Source: Cardiocondyla obscurior
Taxonomy: Eukaryota; Arthropoda; Insecta; Hymenoptera; Formicidae
Length of the DNA stretch: 64,000 nucleotides
Assembly (NCBI RefSeq): GCF_019399895.1
Contig: NC_091864.1
Span: 11,758,001 to 11,822,000, forward strand
Direction: 5' to 3'
The translations under genes and the position numbers were made by a program. Shown here piece by piece: positions 53,946-64,000 of the stretch. The notes under the pieces are model-generated. The model was given only the letters and a program-made list of their open reading frames with translations, was not told the DNA's origin and made no database searches. Position 1 is the first letter of the stretch, and every line of letters begins with the position of its first letter.

Positions 53946-56900
53946 GTAAAACATTTTTTTTTTCTTCTTCGATTCCACACAAAATATTGCACATTGATTC
54001 TTCTTTTTGTGTTCTTAGTAATTCAATAAGTATTTGACATTTGATATTATTTTAATCATCTTTTCTTGCATAAATCTAACAACGCGACCGTCGCAAAGAT
54101 GTGTTCCAAGAACGTGATTTTTGCGGAAAACACGCATTTCATAATTCTGCTTCTAATTCATGAAATTATATTATGTATATTATGCATTTTATACTTTATT
54201 ATCTTAAATTCTACGTATAAAGTCAAGAAACAATTTATATTGTAATTTCCCAATTATTGCATTATTAATCTGGCATTTTTAAGTACGCTATAAAAACGCA
54301 AAGAGACGTAATCAATCATTAATATGTCATATACATTGATTTTCTTGAAGATCAGCTTTTTACCCGACGATAATTTAAAACAGAAAATTATATCACCGAC
54401 TCGGGCAAATGGATTCTCACTTGAATATTAAATAGCGGTTATAAATGCTGTGTCGTCAAGGCAATTGATCGCTAGAAAAATGCTTATTACTAAACCAGTT
54501 TTGTGTAGAAATATAACAGCTTCATATATTATTTTTATTAGATATTAATCGAAAAGTTTAGCAGGCTATATTATTTAATTTTATTTAGTTAAACTTTTAA
54601 ACCAACGTAATAGTTTAATCTGCAATAATTAATTTAATACGTGATTGCAGACTCGTTAAAGATTTTAGAACCAGAGATCGCACATAAACTTGACTAACAA
54701 ACAACTTTTTCCATTAATTTATGATTCAAAGAACAAAGAATTATATACGTATTATTTAACACTGTTTTTAGAAAAAAAAATTTTTTTTGAAGAAAGAATA
54801 TTTTTAACGAAATATAAAAATTTTTTAATAATTTATGCAAACATTTTTTTTTTTAATGTCAAAAGTTATACATTTGTTATTTTTTCTTCGTTAAAAAGTT
54901 AAATTAGTGTAATTTTATGTTAAGTTTATATCATTGATTATTTACAAGTAAGAAAAATGATTGATTTAACGATGCCGCGTGAAGACTTGTTGAGCAAACA
55001 TCCTCTATATTTTCTATATTGATATCAATTGCGATGTAATTATGCAAACAAAACAAAAAAAAAAAGGTAGCAGAATATGGTTGCTTTACTTCTTTTTTTT
55101 TATCGTTAATGATTGCAATGTCAGACACCTATTAATATCAACGCAATATTACGATCGATTATTATAATAGGCGTAGGCTTATTTTAATCGGAAAAATAAA
55201 TTTTTAAGTCTCCGTTGAAAATTTTCTTAATTCTAATTGCGTTAGACGCTACAAACTGCGCTGCGTGTAAAATGCCGGGTAATGTATGCAAATGTTCATT
55301 ATAAGTTTCCCAACGGGCCGAAATAACAGGAAGGATTTTCCAAGGCGAGAAATAACAAATCAGAGATATTCCGATTTACATCAAGTTTCCGGGAAGAGAG
55401 TGCAAAGTGCGCATTAATTATATTAAGTAAGAAAACAACTTTTAACGTACATCCCTTATTGCGGGAGAAAAAAAAATGGAAAATACAGCGGGCATTATAC
55501 AATTTATACACCTTGCGTCACATGTGTCATTAGCATGCAAAACGGTGTAATATGCGATAACCTTATGCGTCTTTCCAGATACGTACGTACATACAATATC
55601 ACTCTAGAGAAAAGAATTAATATCTCGCGAAATGTCTGCTATTGGGGGAGAAAAGGTTTCGTATATTTTAAACTTATTTCAATTTCGTCTTTACTCAGCA
55701 GTTTGTAACTCCGCGGCATGTGTTCATGGAAACTTTTCAGCTTCTGCTACTCGAGATATTAATCATTCTTTCTGGAAGTTCCTATACACAGAAAGAATGC
55801 GTTTCCTACTTAACGATCACTTGCAATTAATGACAGTAAAAATCTAATATACATTTTTTATATCGCTTAATAAATATCTTTCATGTGATAGCCTCGATAT
55901 AAAAACGAGTCGATATAAGAATTAATCTAGAAAAAAATATTTTATATCGCGAAATTGTTACTGTAAAAACACAGAAGGAATTAATTCCCTATTAACGATT
56001 ATTGGAAATTACATGACATAGCATTCGCAGGAATGCTTAGTAGTTGAATATCAAATATAAACTTTAATAACATTCTTCAAACTGACAATTAATACCGTGC
56101 AGGGGGGTTTTATATAAAATAAATTAAATCATAAAATAATTTTTTTTTTAAAGGTTTCCTGTTATTTTGATACATTTTATTCAACAGCAAAAACATACAG
56201 CAGTAAAAAATATAGATACTTGCACAAATAATATTTGTCTGCAAATAAAATTCCGTTCTTTTTTTTTTGTTTTTTTTTTTTTTAATGTACGTGTCCAATT
56301 TTATATATGTATGTATTCAAATGTACTAGACTAGAATATATAGAAGAGGTTCAAGCGGAATCGAAGCGAAATTTACTTCCGAAAACAATTCGGATTGTTT
56401 AAAAGATTTAAATCATGTTGTAAATTTCCAAGGGACCCCCCACGGGACAAGATATACGCATTGAAACATCTCCGGTATTAACACGATAATGGTATGCCGC
56501 GATCCCATTGTTCGGGAGGCATACTTGAGTGATTGCCTCGCTCGATACCACCAATCACACTGTCGCCTGTCGTGGCTCGGTTTGATCCAGTCGACTTGTC
56601 AGTCAATTTGTCAACGTCCGTAGTAGGTTCGATCGTAGGCCCGGTCGTCTCGTCACGAACACGTTTACCAAATCCTCCGCCGCTCCTTCCGCTCTTCCCA
56701 CAGAACCTTGACCCGCACCCTCGTGACCTTCGCCGGTCGTCTCTCCTGCACCTGCGGACGCCCCTTCGACCACGGTCAGAATCTCTGTTACGCCACGCTT
56801 CGCCACCCCTCGATCGATGAACCCTTCTACGGCGGTACGAATCCAACATGCCGATCTCCTGAGCGGCTACCTCCTGCCGCGCGACTTCGTCGACGGTCAA

Positions 56901-59900
56901 CAAATTATATTTGCCACCGGTTTCTCTCAGGATACCATAAGTGACTCCGCGCTCTAAAACACTCCGCACCTAGTAATATTATAGGATCCCGAAAGATCTT
57001 TATGAATACGTTTTCGCACCTTCTATAATTTAATAAAAATTTAATTGCTTATTGAGAGTTAATTTTAAATAAATTTCATATTTATGTGTTAAATCAGAAA
57101 CTTTGGTTATGTCGAAAAATTAATAAAAATAATTAAATGAAGAATAAGAAAAAAAACACATGTGACAAACGATGTTTTTATCAACAATTTGATTTTTAAA
57201 AATAGCCTGTTTTGTTGCACTTACGCATATGTGGAATTAAAAATCATAAATACAAAGTTAAATAATAACTTGGAACAAGTTCATAAATTATAAGATAATC
57301 ATGAATGATTGCTGATGTGTCGCGCACCTAAGTCGCGATAAAGTAATCACGGGTGACAAACTAGATTAAAAAAAAAAGTGCACGCAATAAATTTTCTTTT
57401 TAATTAGTACGGTCTAATAAATCACTATAGAATTAAATTATCAACAAAATAGAACTTTTTATCGGAAACTCACTCATATTGACACGGTTAGTTTAAATAC
57501 TTTAAATTATTGTACAATTTTTAAACAAATGATGCAAGAACAAGAGTCGCGGCAAAAATTTCAAAAATTAACTTGTCAATCGACGTCACAAGGAATAATA
57601 ACATGCAAGGAAAAAACTTATTCATTTTAATAATACTAGAAAAAATAGAAAAAAAAAAAAAAATGCGTTATCTCGTTTTCGATGTTGTAACATAAACTGT
57701 GTGACATAGTTAAGAATTTTTTTCAAACACACACTTAAATATTACATATGTACGTATGTAAATGCAGTTTTGTTTTTACATTTATTCTCACCCCGTATGC
57801 AGATTTAAAAAATTATACCACATTTTTAATTAACGATTACGTCGAGGATAATGAAAAAAACAAAGAATTAATTAATGCAAACCTGATGTCGTGCTACGGT
57901 AGGCGAAATATTATAAACCAATGAAATGTACTGAAGAATTTCTTGCGACGTACATCCTTTGAACTTGCGAAGATTCTTGATCGCGGAGATCACTAAATTA
58001 AGGAGATTCGATCGGCGCACCATGACGATCGCGAGCTCTAAATTAACGAAATTAATCAAAGCTGATTATTATTTTTTTTTTTATCTCATCTATTAAATTA
58101 TTCTTAACTAATTTAATATTAATACGTCGATATGTATTTTACGATCTACAAAATAACCGTTAATACATTCTGCACCGGATACAGAAATAAACGTTGGAAG
58201 TTTATCGAAGAGTTATTTTTCTTTCGCGAAAAAAAGACCGATTCTAAATAAGCTCAAGATTTAATGAGACGTCGGGGGTGCTTCGACCGAACGGTCGATG
58301 GTAGGACTTTGATATCACTCGGTGTATTCTCATTAAAGTCACCCAACGCGTTCGGTTCGTAAAGAACGAAAATCGCGAGCTATCGTTCAGTCAAGGAACA
58401 ATATTGTCACGATAGAAGAAAGAGACGCAGTCCAGAGATTAATGGCAAACATATATCTTATGCCGAGAGACAAACGGGCCATTTAATTAATGCGTCTCTC
58501 CTGTTCCACGAGATTCTTTTCACGACAGCGGTAACCTTCGTTTTCATCTTCTACCTCAATATCCTGGCTTTATCGAAAGAAACACGACGAATTTGAAAGT
58601 CAGCTGATCCGTTGAACCGGTTTTTGGTCAAGAGGCCGAATCGATAAGAGAGGACGTTTACAAATGAATGTCTAAAGTGATATTAGCTTTGTTCCTTTTA
58701 TCCCTTACCCACTTTTAACCAATTTCGGATGAAAAATAATTTATAAAGAAAAAAAAGAAAGAAAAAAGATAGAAATAATATACATTTTTATTTTATTTAA
58801 ATGATAATGTGCATATCAAATGTGTAAAGTAAATTTAAATAGTAATATTAATAATATTTAGTAAATATTCATAATAAATTAATAAAAATATTATTTTTAA
58901 ATATGAAATGATTAAACTGCTCGTGTTTTGCTTAAAAAATATATACGATTTATTTTAATCCTCTATTGACGTAGGTTACGTATCAACTAATTAATTTACC
59001 TGAACTTTCACGCGAATTTTTGAACTTTCCGGAATCCGTGAATACTACGATACTTCTTCTTGAATGCACAAGCGACGCCTAATCAATATTATACTCAATC
59101 ATTGTTTTATTCGCATGCTTCCTTCGCTAATATTGATGCCCGTATATTAATATACCGATTTCTTTTTATAGATCGCGATATTTCATGTTGCGCAAGGACC
59201 ATTCATCGAAGCATTTACGCAATGCGTGACACATGGTTTTTACACCGAGCCCTGGCAGGAACAGCTATACGCTAGTTTCAGCCTATTCTTCATGTTCCTC
59301 CTGCCATTAGCAATTTTAATCACCACATACGTGTCCACGGTGATTACTATTTCCCGTAAGTACTTCTGCTTTTCTTATCTTTTATATTAGTTTTTTTTTT
59401 CTTTTTTTTTATGTTGAATTAAACATTCTCTATTTTTGATCGATGATCTTTTCAGAGATATATGTATAGTTATAATAAATTATAAAAAGGCGCGATGTTG
59501 AAAATCAACGATGCACTTGTAAAAATATCCATGATACTTTTATAGATAAGATTTATTGTAACGTTGTATGTCTAGCTATATGTGTTTAACAAAATTTTTC
59601 TAGGAAGTCAGAGAAGTATCAAAACCGATCCGATGAAGACATTTAGAGACAGCGACTTAAATAGGAGAAGACTGATAAACCGTGCGAAAACGAAGTCGCT
59701 ACGCATCAGCGTCGTCATCGTGGCAGCGTTTCTAATTTGGTGGACCCCGTATTACACTATGATGATAATCCTTTTATTTATCAATTCAGATGATCATGTT
59801 AGTGTCTTTTTTTTCTGTTTTGTATCCGAATAACAAATATATTAGATTCACACAAAAAAAATCCATAATGGTAACGAGTAAATGTCTTTCAGCTCAGCGA

Positions 59901-60355
59901 GGAGCTGCAGAATGGAATATTTTTCTTCGGCATGAGCAACAGCTTGGTAAATCCCTTGATATATGGCGCGTTTCATCTTTGGCCGCAGAAACAACGACAG
60001 AGCTCTTATCACAGGTGAATAAAATTTACGAGACCGATCGATGTGCGTTCAATATCTCGCGAAATCTTTTTCGGGTTTCATTCCGATGCAGCTCGCGTGT
60101 CATGACAAGCGCACACGTGTCTTAACATCGGATTTGTAATGAAAAGAATATAATTGTTTCTAATTAAAAAAAAAAATGTTCTTGATATTTTATGCAAAAC
60201 ACTCTAATCGTAATGTTATCGTAAGTTGCAGATCTGACACCTCGATGACTCAACGAAGTCTCATGAGGAGACGCGAAACGAAAACGCCACTCCTCTCTTA
60301 TCAAGATAGTGGCCGCAAAGTGATTGCGGTTACGCAGCAGCAACATCAAATGTAA
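53334..60355 (+). CDS. CrzR: Corazonin receptor, class A GPCR (five exons)
   Basis: Exons 53334-53945, 59172-59355, 59604-59797, 59893-60014 and 60232-60355 join in phase to 411 residues. The extracellular N-terminus has three N-glycosylation sites (Asn13, 31, 54) and a CLEHAP motif. TM1 has GN (Asn86), TM2 LSVAD (Asp117), TM3 starts at Cys144 and ends in DRF (168-170), and ECL2 has Cys222 for the conserved disulfide. TM5 has Pro249, TM6 WWTPYY (311-316) and TM7 NPLIY (350-354). The QMFSLYLSTFVLVL.GVDR stretch, the CVTHGFYT..WQEQLYA loop and GIFFFGMSNSLVNPLIYGAFHL match insect corazonin receptors of the GnRH/AKH superfamily as I recall them. The related ACP receptor is the main alternative. 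It should sit in the plasma membrane and sense the neuropeptide corazonin through G proteins. An in-frame TAG (53307-53309) lies upstream; the start could also be the ATG at 53346. Confidence 0.88.
56478..56969 (-). CDS. H15-like gene exon 2
   Basis: Encodes residues 48-210 and the TAA stop. It begins VRSVLERGVTYG, completing the winged helix, then carries the Arg/Gly-rich tail. Its GC and CpG content stands far above the surrounding intron, as in the window's proven coding exons. A candidate AATAAA on the - strand lies at 56181-56176, about 300 bases past the stop. Confidence 0.75.
   Translation of the reverse strand: MRSVLERGVTYGILRETGGKYNLLTVDEVARQEVAAQEIGMLDSYRRRRVHRSRGGEAWRNRDSDRGRRGVRRCRRDDRRRSRGCGSRFCGKSGRSGGGFGKRVRDETTGPTIEPTTDVDKLTDKSTGSNRATTGDSVIGGIERGNHSSMPPEQWDRGIPLSC
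56478..58023 (-). CDS. Nested H15-like winged-helix protein with an Arg/Gly-rich tail (two exons)
   Basis: Exon 1 (58023-57883) and exon 2 (56969-56478) join in phase 0 (CAG|GTTTGC to ACTAG|GTG) into 210 residues. Residues 5-70 read as a linker-histone-type winged helix: LVISAIKNL, a Gly-Cys-Thr turn with QEILQYISLVY, then VRSVLERGVTYGIL and GGKYNL as the wing. The helix-3 part lies across the splice junction. Residues 92-152 are highly Arg/Gly/Ser-rich with few lysines, and a Thr/Asp-rich end follows. H15 domains bind DNA at nucleosomes, while similar winged helices occur in KAT6 and SAMD1 proteins, so a nuclear DNA- or chromatin-binding role is likely but inferred. The Arg-rich tail recalls protamine-like sperm proteins more than Lys-rich H1. 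The exon 2 acceptor has a poor pyrimidine tract. I do not recognise a named gene. Confidence 0.72.
56970..57882 (-). other. Intron of the nested H15-like gene
   Basis: A 913-base AT-rich intron between the two antisense exons, with no other feature seen. Confidence 0.65.
57883..58023 (-). CDS. H15-like gene exon 1
   Basis: Encodes residues 1-47 from the ATG at 58023 (MVRRSNLLNL) to ARHQ in phase 0. The preceding in-frame codons lack another ATG. It supplies helices 1 and 2 of the predicted winged helix. Confidence 0.72.
59172..59355 (+). CDS. CrzR: CrzR exon 2 (ECL2 and TM5)
   Basis: Encodes residues 205-265 plus one base, after acceptor ttttatag and before gtaagt. It contains Cys222, the HGFYTEPWQEQLYA loop and TM5 with Pro249. 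Confidence 0.93.
59604..59797 (+). CDS. CrzR: CrzR exon 3 (ICL3 and TM6)
   Basis: Encodes residues 266-330 in phase 1 to 0, with a gttagt donor. It has the basic third intracellular loop and TM6 ending in WWTPYY. The residue before the conserved Trp is Trp rather than the usual Cys of CWxP. Confidence 0.93.
59893..60014 (+). CDS. CrzR: CrzR exon 4 (TM7)
   Basis: Encodes residues 331-370 plus two bases, between tctttcag and gtgaat. It contains the whole TM7 with NPLIY (350-354) and the start of the cytoplasmic tail. Confidence 0.93.
60232..60355 (+). CDS. CrzR: CrzR exon 5 (cytoplasmic tail and stop)
   Basis: Encodes residues 371-411 and the TAA stop at 60353-60355. The short tail has several Ser/Thr sites and ends with a Gln-rich QQQHQM. 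The in-phase join and preceding acceptor (aagttgcag) support it; tail sequence varies within the family. Confidence 0.82.
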
Positions 60356-61806
60356 TAGTTTTTTTTTTTTTTAATTAAATTAGATTATATCTTGCGGTAA
60401 AAGTGACATACGGTACACGTTGCATAACGAGAAATAGTATAGCATAATTTAGAAAGGTGAAGTATTAGACAAAATGTGAAAAATACAAAAAAAAGAAAAG
60501 TGAAACCTTCCTACATCCATCGTATCAAACGTCATTCTTAGTTAAGAATTTTTATAAGCGACAGTTATCTTCTTATTTATTTAAAAACAGGAAAATATAA
60601 AATAAGTTAGTTTGTTTATTTCAATCTAGAGAAAAAAAAAATATTAATAAGCCGTAAAAATTTTATATATTTATTTTTTGTTAATTAAAAATGTTAAGAA
60701 TATTTGCGTGCACATCTGTTGATTTAGGTATATAATTCGGGCACAAAGATATTATTGCATTTGCAATAAAAGTTACACTTTAAAATAATAATTTAACAAA
60801 TATTATTTAGCAATAATTTATAAATAAAAGTTTTTAAATTGTTATACCACAAAATGACTGTTTTACTACTTTTATAGTCTGCAATTGAAAAGTTTAATTT
60901 GTAAAGTACAAAAAACATGAATATTTCGCGTGCAGAGTAATTCTATTGGATATATTACTTTAAAAACTTTATAAATCTGTTGCAAATTAAAAAAAAAGAG
61001 GAAGAAGAAAAAAAGAACAACTAAATATAAAAATATGTCAATATAATACTGTGTGCAAAAATGTTTCTTTGTAGAACCAATTTTATAAAATAAAACCTAA
61101 ATTACAATATATATGAATAGCACATAATAAAAGAAATATATTTTATTTTAAAGTAAAATACTTTTTACGTAATATTCTTTTATAGAGTCTTATTTTATCT
61201 TTTATATAACTATATAAAATTATCTTTATTTATAAAATATGTTAGAAATTTACACTCAATATTTTTTTTTCTTTTTTCTAGATATAACTTTTAATTTTGA
61301 TACTTGATTAACAGATGTTTCGTTTCTTTACTTTCGTGGTAGAATATACAAATCAATAAATTTATTAACATACAACTAGCGTCATCTTTTATCAAACACG
61401 TGTATGTGAATTGTGAAGTTACAGATACTTTTATCTATGTCGGTAATATCTTTTCAGAATATACTTGAGACATTAACTGCAAGAGTTCACTAAAATCGTT
61501 TAAAAGTACCACATGTTTTTATATGTATGTCCAGTAAATTCGTTTGTGAAGGCTTTTATTTTCCATGTATTATTTACGTGACGATAACTAAAAAGCAAAG
61601 CCGATTTTAAACAACTCAGGCTAAATTCCGAAGAGTGAAAAAGATCTGCAAGAATTTTGTAAGACATTCTATACAGTAAATATATATAGGTAAAAAATAA
61701 TACTTAATTACGTTACAACTGAAAAATATTTAATATTGTGCGTAACCGTATTAAGAATTCTATTATCAAGAGCCTTTGGAGAAAAAGGAGTAAAAAGGAA
61801 TTTTTA
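60356..61806 (+). other. CrzR 3' UTR and intergenic DNA upstream of the Myb-like gene
   Basis: Very AT-rich. A good AATAAA hexamer at 60765-60770 could end CrzR transcripts, with an ATTAAA at 60374-60379 as an earlier alternative. The last few hundred bases probably hold the leader and promoter of the Myb-like gene, but I see no clear core promoter element. Confidence 0.45.
60765..60770 (+). terminator. CrzR: Candidate CrzR polyadenylation signal
   Basis: An AATAAA hexamer 410 bases after the CrzR stop. Such hexamers are common in AT-rich DNA, so this is only a candidate. Confidence 0.35.
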
Positions 61807-62532
61807 ATGGCTAAAGCAACAAGTACAGCAACGTACATAAAGATACATAAGAATGAGGAAGAAAATTTTTTTAAAGAAAACGAATACGAATGGTTAAGTG
61901 ACTCAAAATCATCTCAGGCAATTAATGAGACCATTTCCATGAGAGTAAAAAGTACTCCTAACAAGGTAGCTAATCCAATGAATTTTATAGATACAAATTG
62001 TATGTATGTTACTCAAACAAACTTGTTTGTAAGTCCATTACTTAAGAGTCCTCTTAAAAATATTGATAACACTTTGGTGGAAACATGTTTACAAAGAAAC
62101 AGCATGATTAACACAAATAGCAATGGTAATACATTAAAATTGGAATTATCTGATACAAAGCATGTTAATAAATTTGAAAATATTGATTTATTGCATGATT
62201 TAGATTCTATGGTAACTTTTGATAATAATATTGTATTATCATCAACAATGGATATCAATACAATGGAAGATAATCTGTTAGGAGTGAATAAGGATCCAAT
62301 GAAAGATCCCCTTTCTATCAGTGATTGTGAAAAACAAGATTCTGATGTGCCTGCAGATTTAGCAAAGGTTGACAAAAATAAAACTAAAAAAAAATTAAAA
62401 GTTGGAATAACCAAGAAAAGCAAATGTCAATTTAAGAAAGATATATTAAGTAAAAATAAAAAGGCACAACATCTTTTTAAAGAGTTGAAGAATTCTGAAG
62501 AATTGAAACCATTACCATTGAGAGATATAAAA
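61807..62532 (+). CDS. Myb-like gene exon 1
   Basis: Encodes residues 1-242 and ends in phase 0 before gttagt. It is disordered and Asn/Ser/Asp-rich with a basic patch near its end. Upstream codons are open back to 61723 without an ATG, so an unseen upstream coding exon is possible but not indicated. Confidence 0.75.
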
Positions 62533-63962
62533 GTTAGTTTTAATTATTATAATTTTATATGTTAAATACTTAGTTTATTTTACATGTATTAATTAACTCT
62601 CATATTTACATGTATTAATTAATTCTCATATTTCAGAAATTATTAAGACTACATATAAACTTGATACATAAAGTACCACCACAACACAAAATAGAGCTTT
62701 CTGGATCTCACCCACCAAATAAACAAGAGAAAATATTATTTTTTAAGTACCGACCAATTCGAAAAGGCGCGTATACACCTAAAGAAGACACGATTATAAA
62801 AGAAAATTGGAAGATGTTTTGTGAGGTACATGTTAAATGTAGTACTGAAAAATATATATTATTAAATATAATATTAAAATGTTTTATTATAACGTATTTT
62901 CATGTACAGCTTCATGATTGGGATGAAAAGAAGCCTAAGCCATTTCTTTGTTGGAGACACAATGGAATGTATTACATACATGATCTAAGAGAGAGACAAA
63001 AATTTGTTCAATTTTTGGCAAATGGATTACCTTCCCGAACTCTTTACAGCGTTTACTCCAGATTTAAAATATTATATCGTAATAAAATCACTCGTGTTCG
63101 GTAAAGTAATAAATATCTCATGTCAAGAATTTATCTCGAATTTTGTTAAATGTACACATATAATTTTTATGTTTTAGGTATACTTTCGAAGAAGATAAAA
63201 AAATTTTAACATATATGCAAGATACAGAACTTAATAATCGTGTTAGGAAATTCAGTGAATTAGCGAAAATATTAAAACGAACGAATAGGTCGGTTCTTTT
63301 ACGATATCAGTATCTCAAAAAGAAATATTTCGAAACTGAAGAAGAAGTACAACGTAAGTAAATTTTAAAATATAAATATGTTACTATTAAATGCAACAAG
63401 CATGTAATAATTATATTTCTAGTATATTAAACATTTATCATATTTTTTTTTAATTCCAGGGTTAGTTGACATTAAATGGACATTACCACTAATACGAAAA
63501 TTTATAAAAAATTTACTCAATATAACATTAAGCGAAGATATAATGGAACTTAAAGATGCCATGCTTCCCAAGCCAATATGGCAAAAATTAGAAGAAAAAT
63601 TAAATATAAATCACAATGTCTTAAAAACTTTTTGGCAAAATCAGTTGCATCTGCAGTTGTTCAGTACAGATCCTATTTATTTGAATGACATTAAAATACA
63701 ATTAATTGAATAGTAGGTATCATTGTGCACATTTCTGGCCTATAATTTTAATATATTATAAATATTGTTATAATTATAAATACTTACATATATATTTAAT
63801 TTTATTTTTACAGTATGTATGCAAAAGGAATATCTAGTACTCGTGAAATTATATGGTCTAATGTTGCAAAATTATTCGATGGGGCAACTGCAGTATTCCT
63901 TTGCAGGACCTTTTTTTATCTCGTTCAAGAATGCAAAATGACTAACGTGGATAATTTCGCCA
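61807..63962 (+). CDS. Protein with two Myb/SANT-like repeats, incomplete at the right edge (six exons seen)
   Basis: Exons 61807-62532, 62637-62825, 62910-63100, 63178-63353, 63460-63712 and 63814-63962 join in phase to at least 561 residues; the last ends at a donor (gtaaga) and the gene continues outside the window. Residues 1-242 are low-complexity, Asn/Ser-rich, with a Lys-rich nuclear-localisation-like patch (about 187-212). Residues 285-361 read as a Myb-like repeat (YTPKEDTIIKENW, then FLANGLPSRTLYSVYSRFKILY) and 370-421 as a second (YTFEEDKKIL, then FSELAKILKRTNRSVLLRYQYL). Tandem repeats of this kind occur in DNA-binding proteins such as TTF1/REB1 or DMTF1, so a nuclear DNA-binding role is likely. 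The exact family is uncertain. The start is the first ATG in frame after a TGA at 61720-61722. Confidence 0.75.
62580..62631 (+). repeat. 26-bp tandem duplication at the end of Myb-like gene intron 1
   Basis: Two adjacent 26-bp copies (62580-62605 and 62606-62631) differ at one base. The second copy runs directly into the splice acceptor (ttcag, ending at 62636), so the 3' end of this short 104-base intron was duplicated. Confidence 0.9.
62637..62825 (+). CDS. Myb-like gene exon 2
   Basis: Encodes residues 243-305 in phase 0 to 0, before gtacat. It contains the first part of repeat 1 (RKGAYTPKEDTIIKENW). Confidence 0.78.
62910..63100 (+). CDS. Myb-like gene exon 3
   Basis: Encodes residues 306-368 plus two bases, between atgtacag and gtaaag. 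It completes repeat 1 with LPSRTLYSVYSRFKILY. Confidence 0.8.
63178..63353 (+). CDS. Myb-like gene exon 4
   Basis: Encodes residues 369-427 plus one base, between gttttag and gtaagt. It holds repeat 2, with aromatic residues in place of the usual second and third tryptophans. Confidence 0.8.
63460..63712 (+). CDS. Myb-like gene exon 5
   Basis: Encodes residues from 428 on, an apparently helical region (IKWTLPLIRKFIKNLL and WQKLEEKLNIN). The chosen donor is gtaggt at 63713. Reading on would give an immediate in-frame TAG (63711-63713), so retention of this intron would truncate the protein. Confidence 0.75.
63814..63962 (+). CDS. Myb-like gene exon 6, last exon seen
   Basis: Follows attttacag and starts YMYAKGISSTREIIW, possibly another Myb-like or helical unit. 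It ends in phase 1 before gtaaga; the gene continues beyond the window. Confidence 0.75.
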
Positions 63963-64000
63963 GTAAGAAAACATTTAAATTATATTTATAAATATGCACA

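Larger units (their letters stand above)
53946..59171 (+). other. CrzR: CrzR intron 1, host of an antisense gene
   Basis: A 5.2 kb intron, very AT-rich except for the two antisense exons of the H15-like gene (56478-56969 and 57883-58023) and a less AT-rich stretch at 58.2-58.6 kb that lies upstream of that gene and could hold its promoter. The rest shows no feature I can support. Confidence 0.85.

Noticed and set aside
1..64000. tRNA genes, CRISPR arrays, bacterial-type operons, transposase or reverse transcriptase genes
   Set aside because: I looked for tRNA B-box motifs, regularly spaced repeats and mobile-element proteins and found none that I could support; a structural RNA scan and repeat-library search would be needed to exclude degenerate copies.

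Overview
The window looks like nuclear DNA of an insect, most likely a hymenopteran and plausibly an ant. It is AT-rich and full of homopolymer runs, but it carries many CpG-rich islands. Its genes are split by GT-AG introns from about 80 bases to 8 kb, and the recognisable proteins are arthropod neural and hormonal families. The taxon call is an inference from gene family and base composition; no species was identified.

Three multi-exon genes lie on the + strand and one small gene lies on the - strand. (1) A six-exon gene at 11885-36242 encodes a 330-residue Dpr-family cell-surface protein. It has a signal-peptide exon, two Ig domains and a hydrophobic tail, and it matches Dpr20 best. (2) A five-exon gene at 53334-60355 encodes a 411-residue class A GPCR that reads as the corazonin receptor (CrzR). 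(3) Within the 5.2 kb first intron of CrzR, on the opposite strand (58023-56478), a two-exon gene encodes a 210-residue protein: a linker-histone-like (H15) winged helix followed by an Arg/Gly-rich tail. Neither exon shows the domain clearly alone; it appears only when they are joined, so the gene is easy to miss. (4) A gene starting near 61807 and running off the right edge encodes at least 561 residues with two Myb/SANT-like repeats; I do not recognise it by name.

Layout: 1-11.8 kb has no recognisable gene. Dpr20 with its long introns fills 11.8-36.2 kb. From 36.2 to 53.3 kb is intergenic or leader DNA with several CpG-rich blocks. Within it, at 43.85 kb, an initiator and a consensus downstream promoter element sit at exact Inr-DPE spacing, just 3' of a tandemly duplicated 50-bp block carrying a 10-bp palindrome. 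This may be the CrzR start site, about 9.5 kb upstream of its ATG. CrzR with the nested antisense gene fills 53.3-60.4 kb, and the Myb-like gene follows.

Functionally, Dpr20 should act at neuronal surfaces (Dpr proteins bind DIP partners in synaptic recognition) and CrzR in peptide-hormone signalling. The nested H15-like gene and the Myb-like gene look nuclear. Nothing indicates that the four act in one pathway. All exon boundaries were chosen by reading frame, GT-AG ends and protein continuity; no transcript evidence was available.
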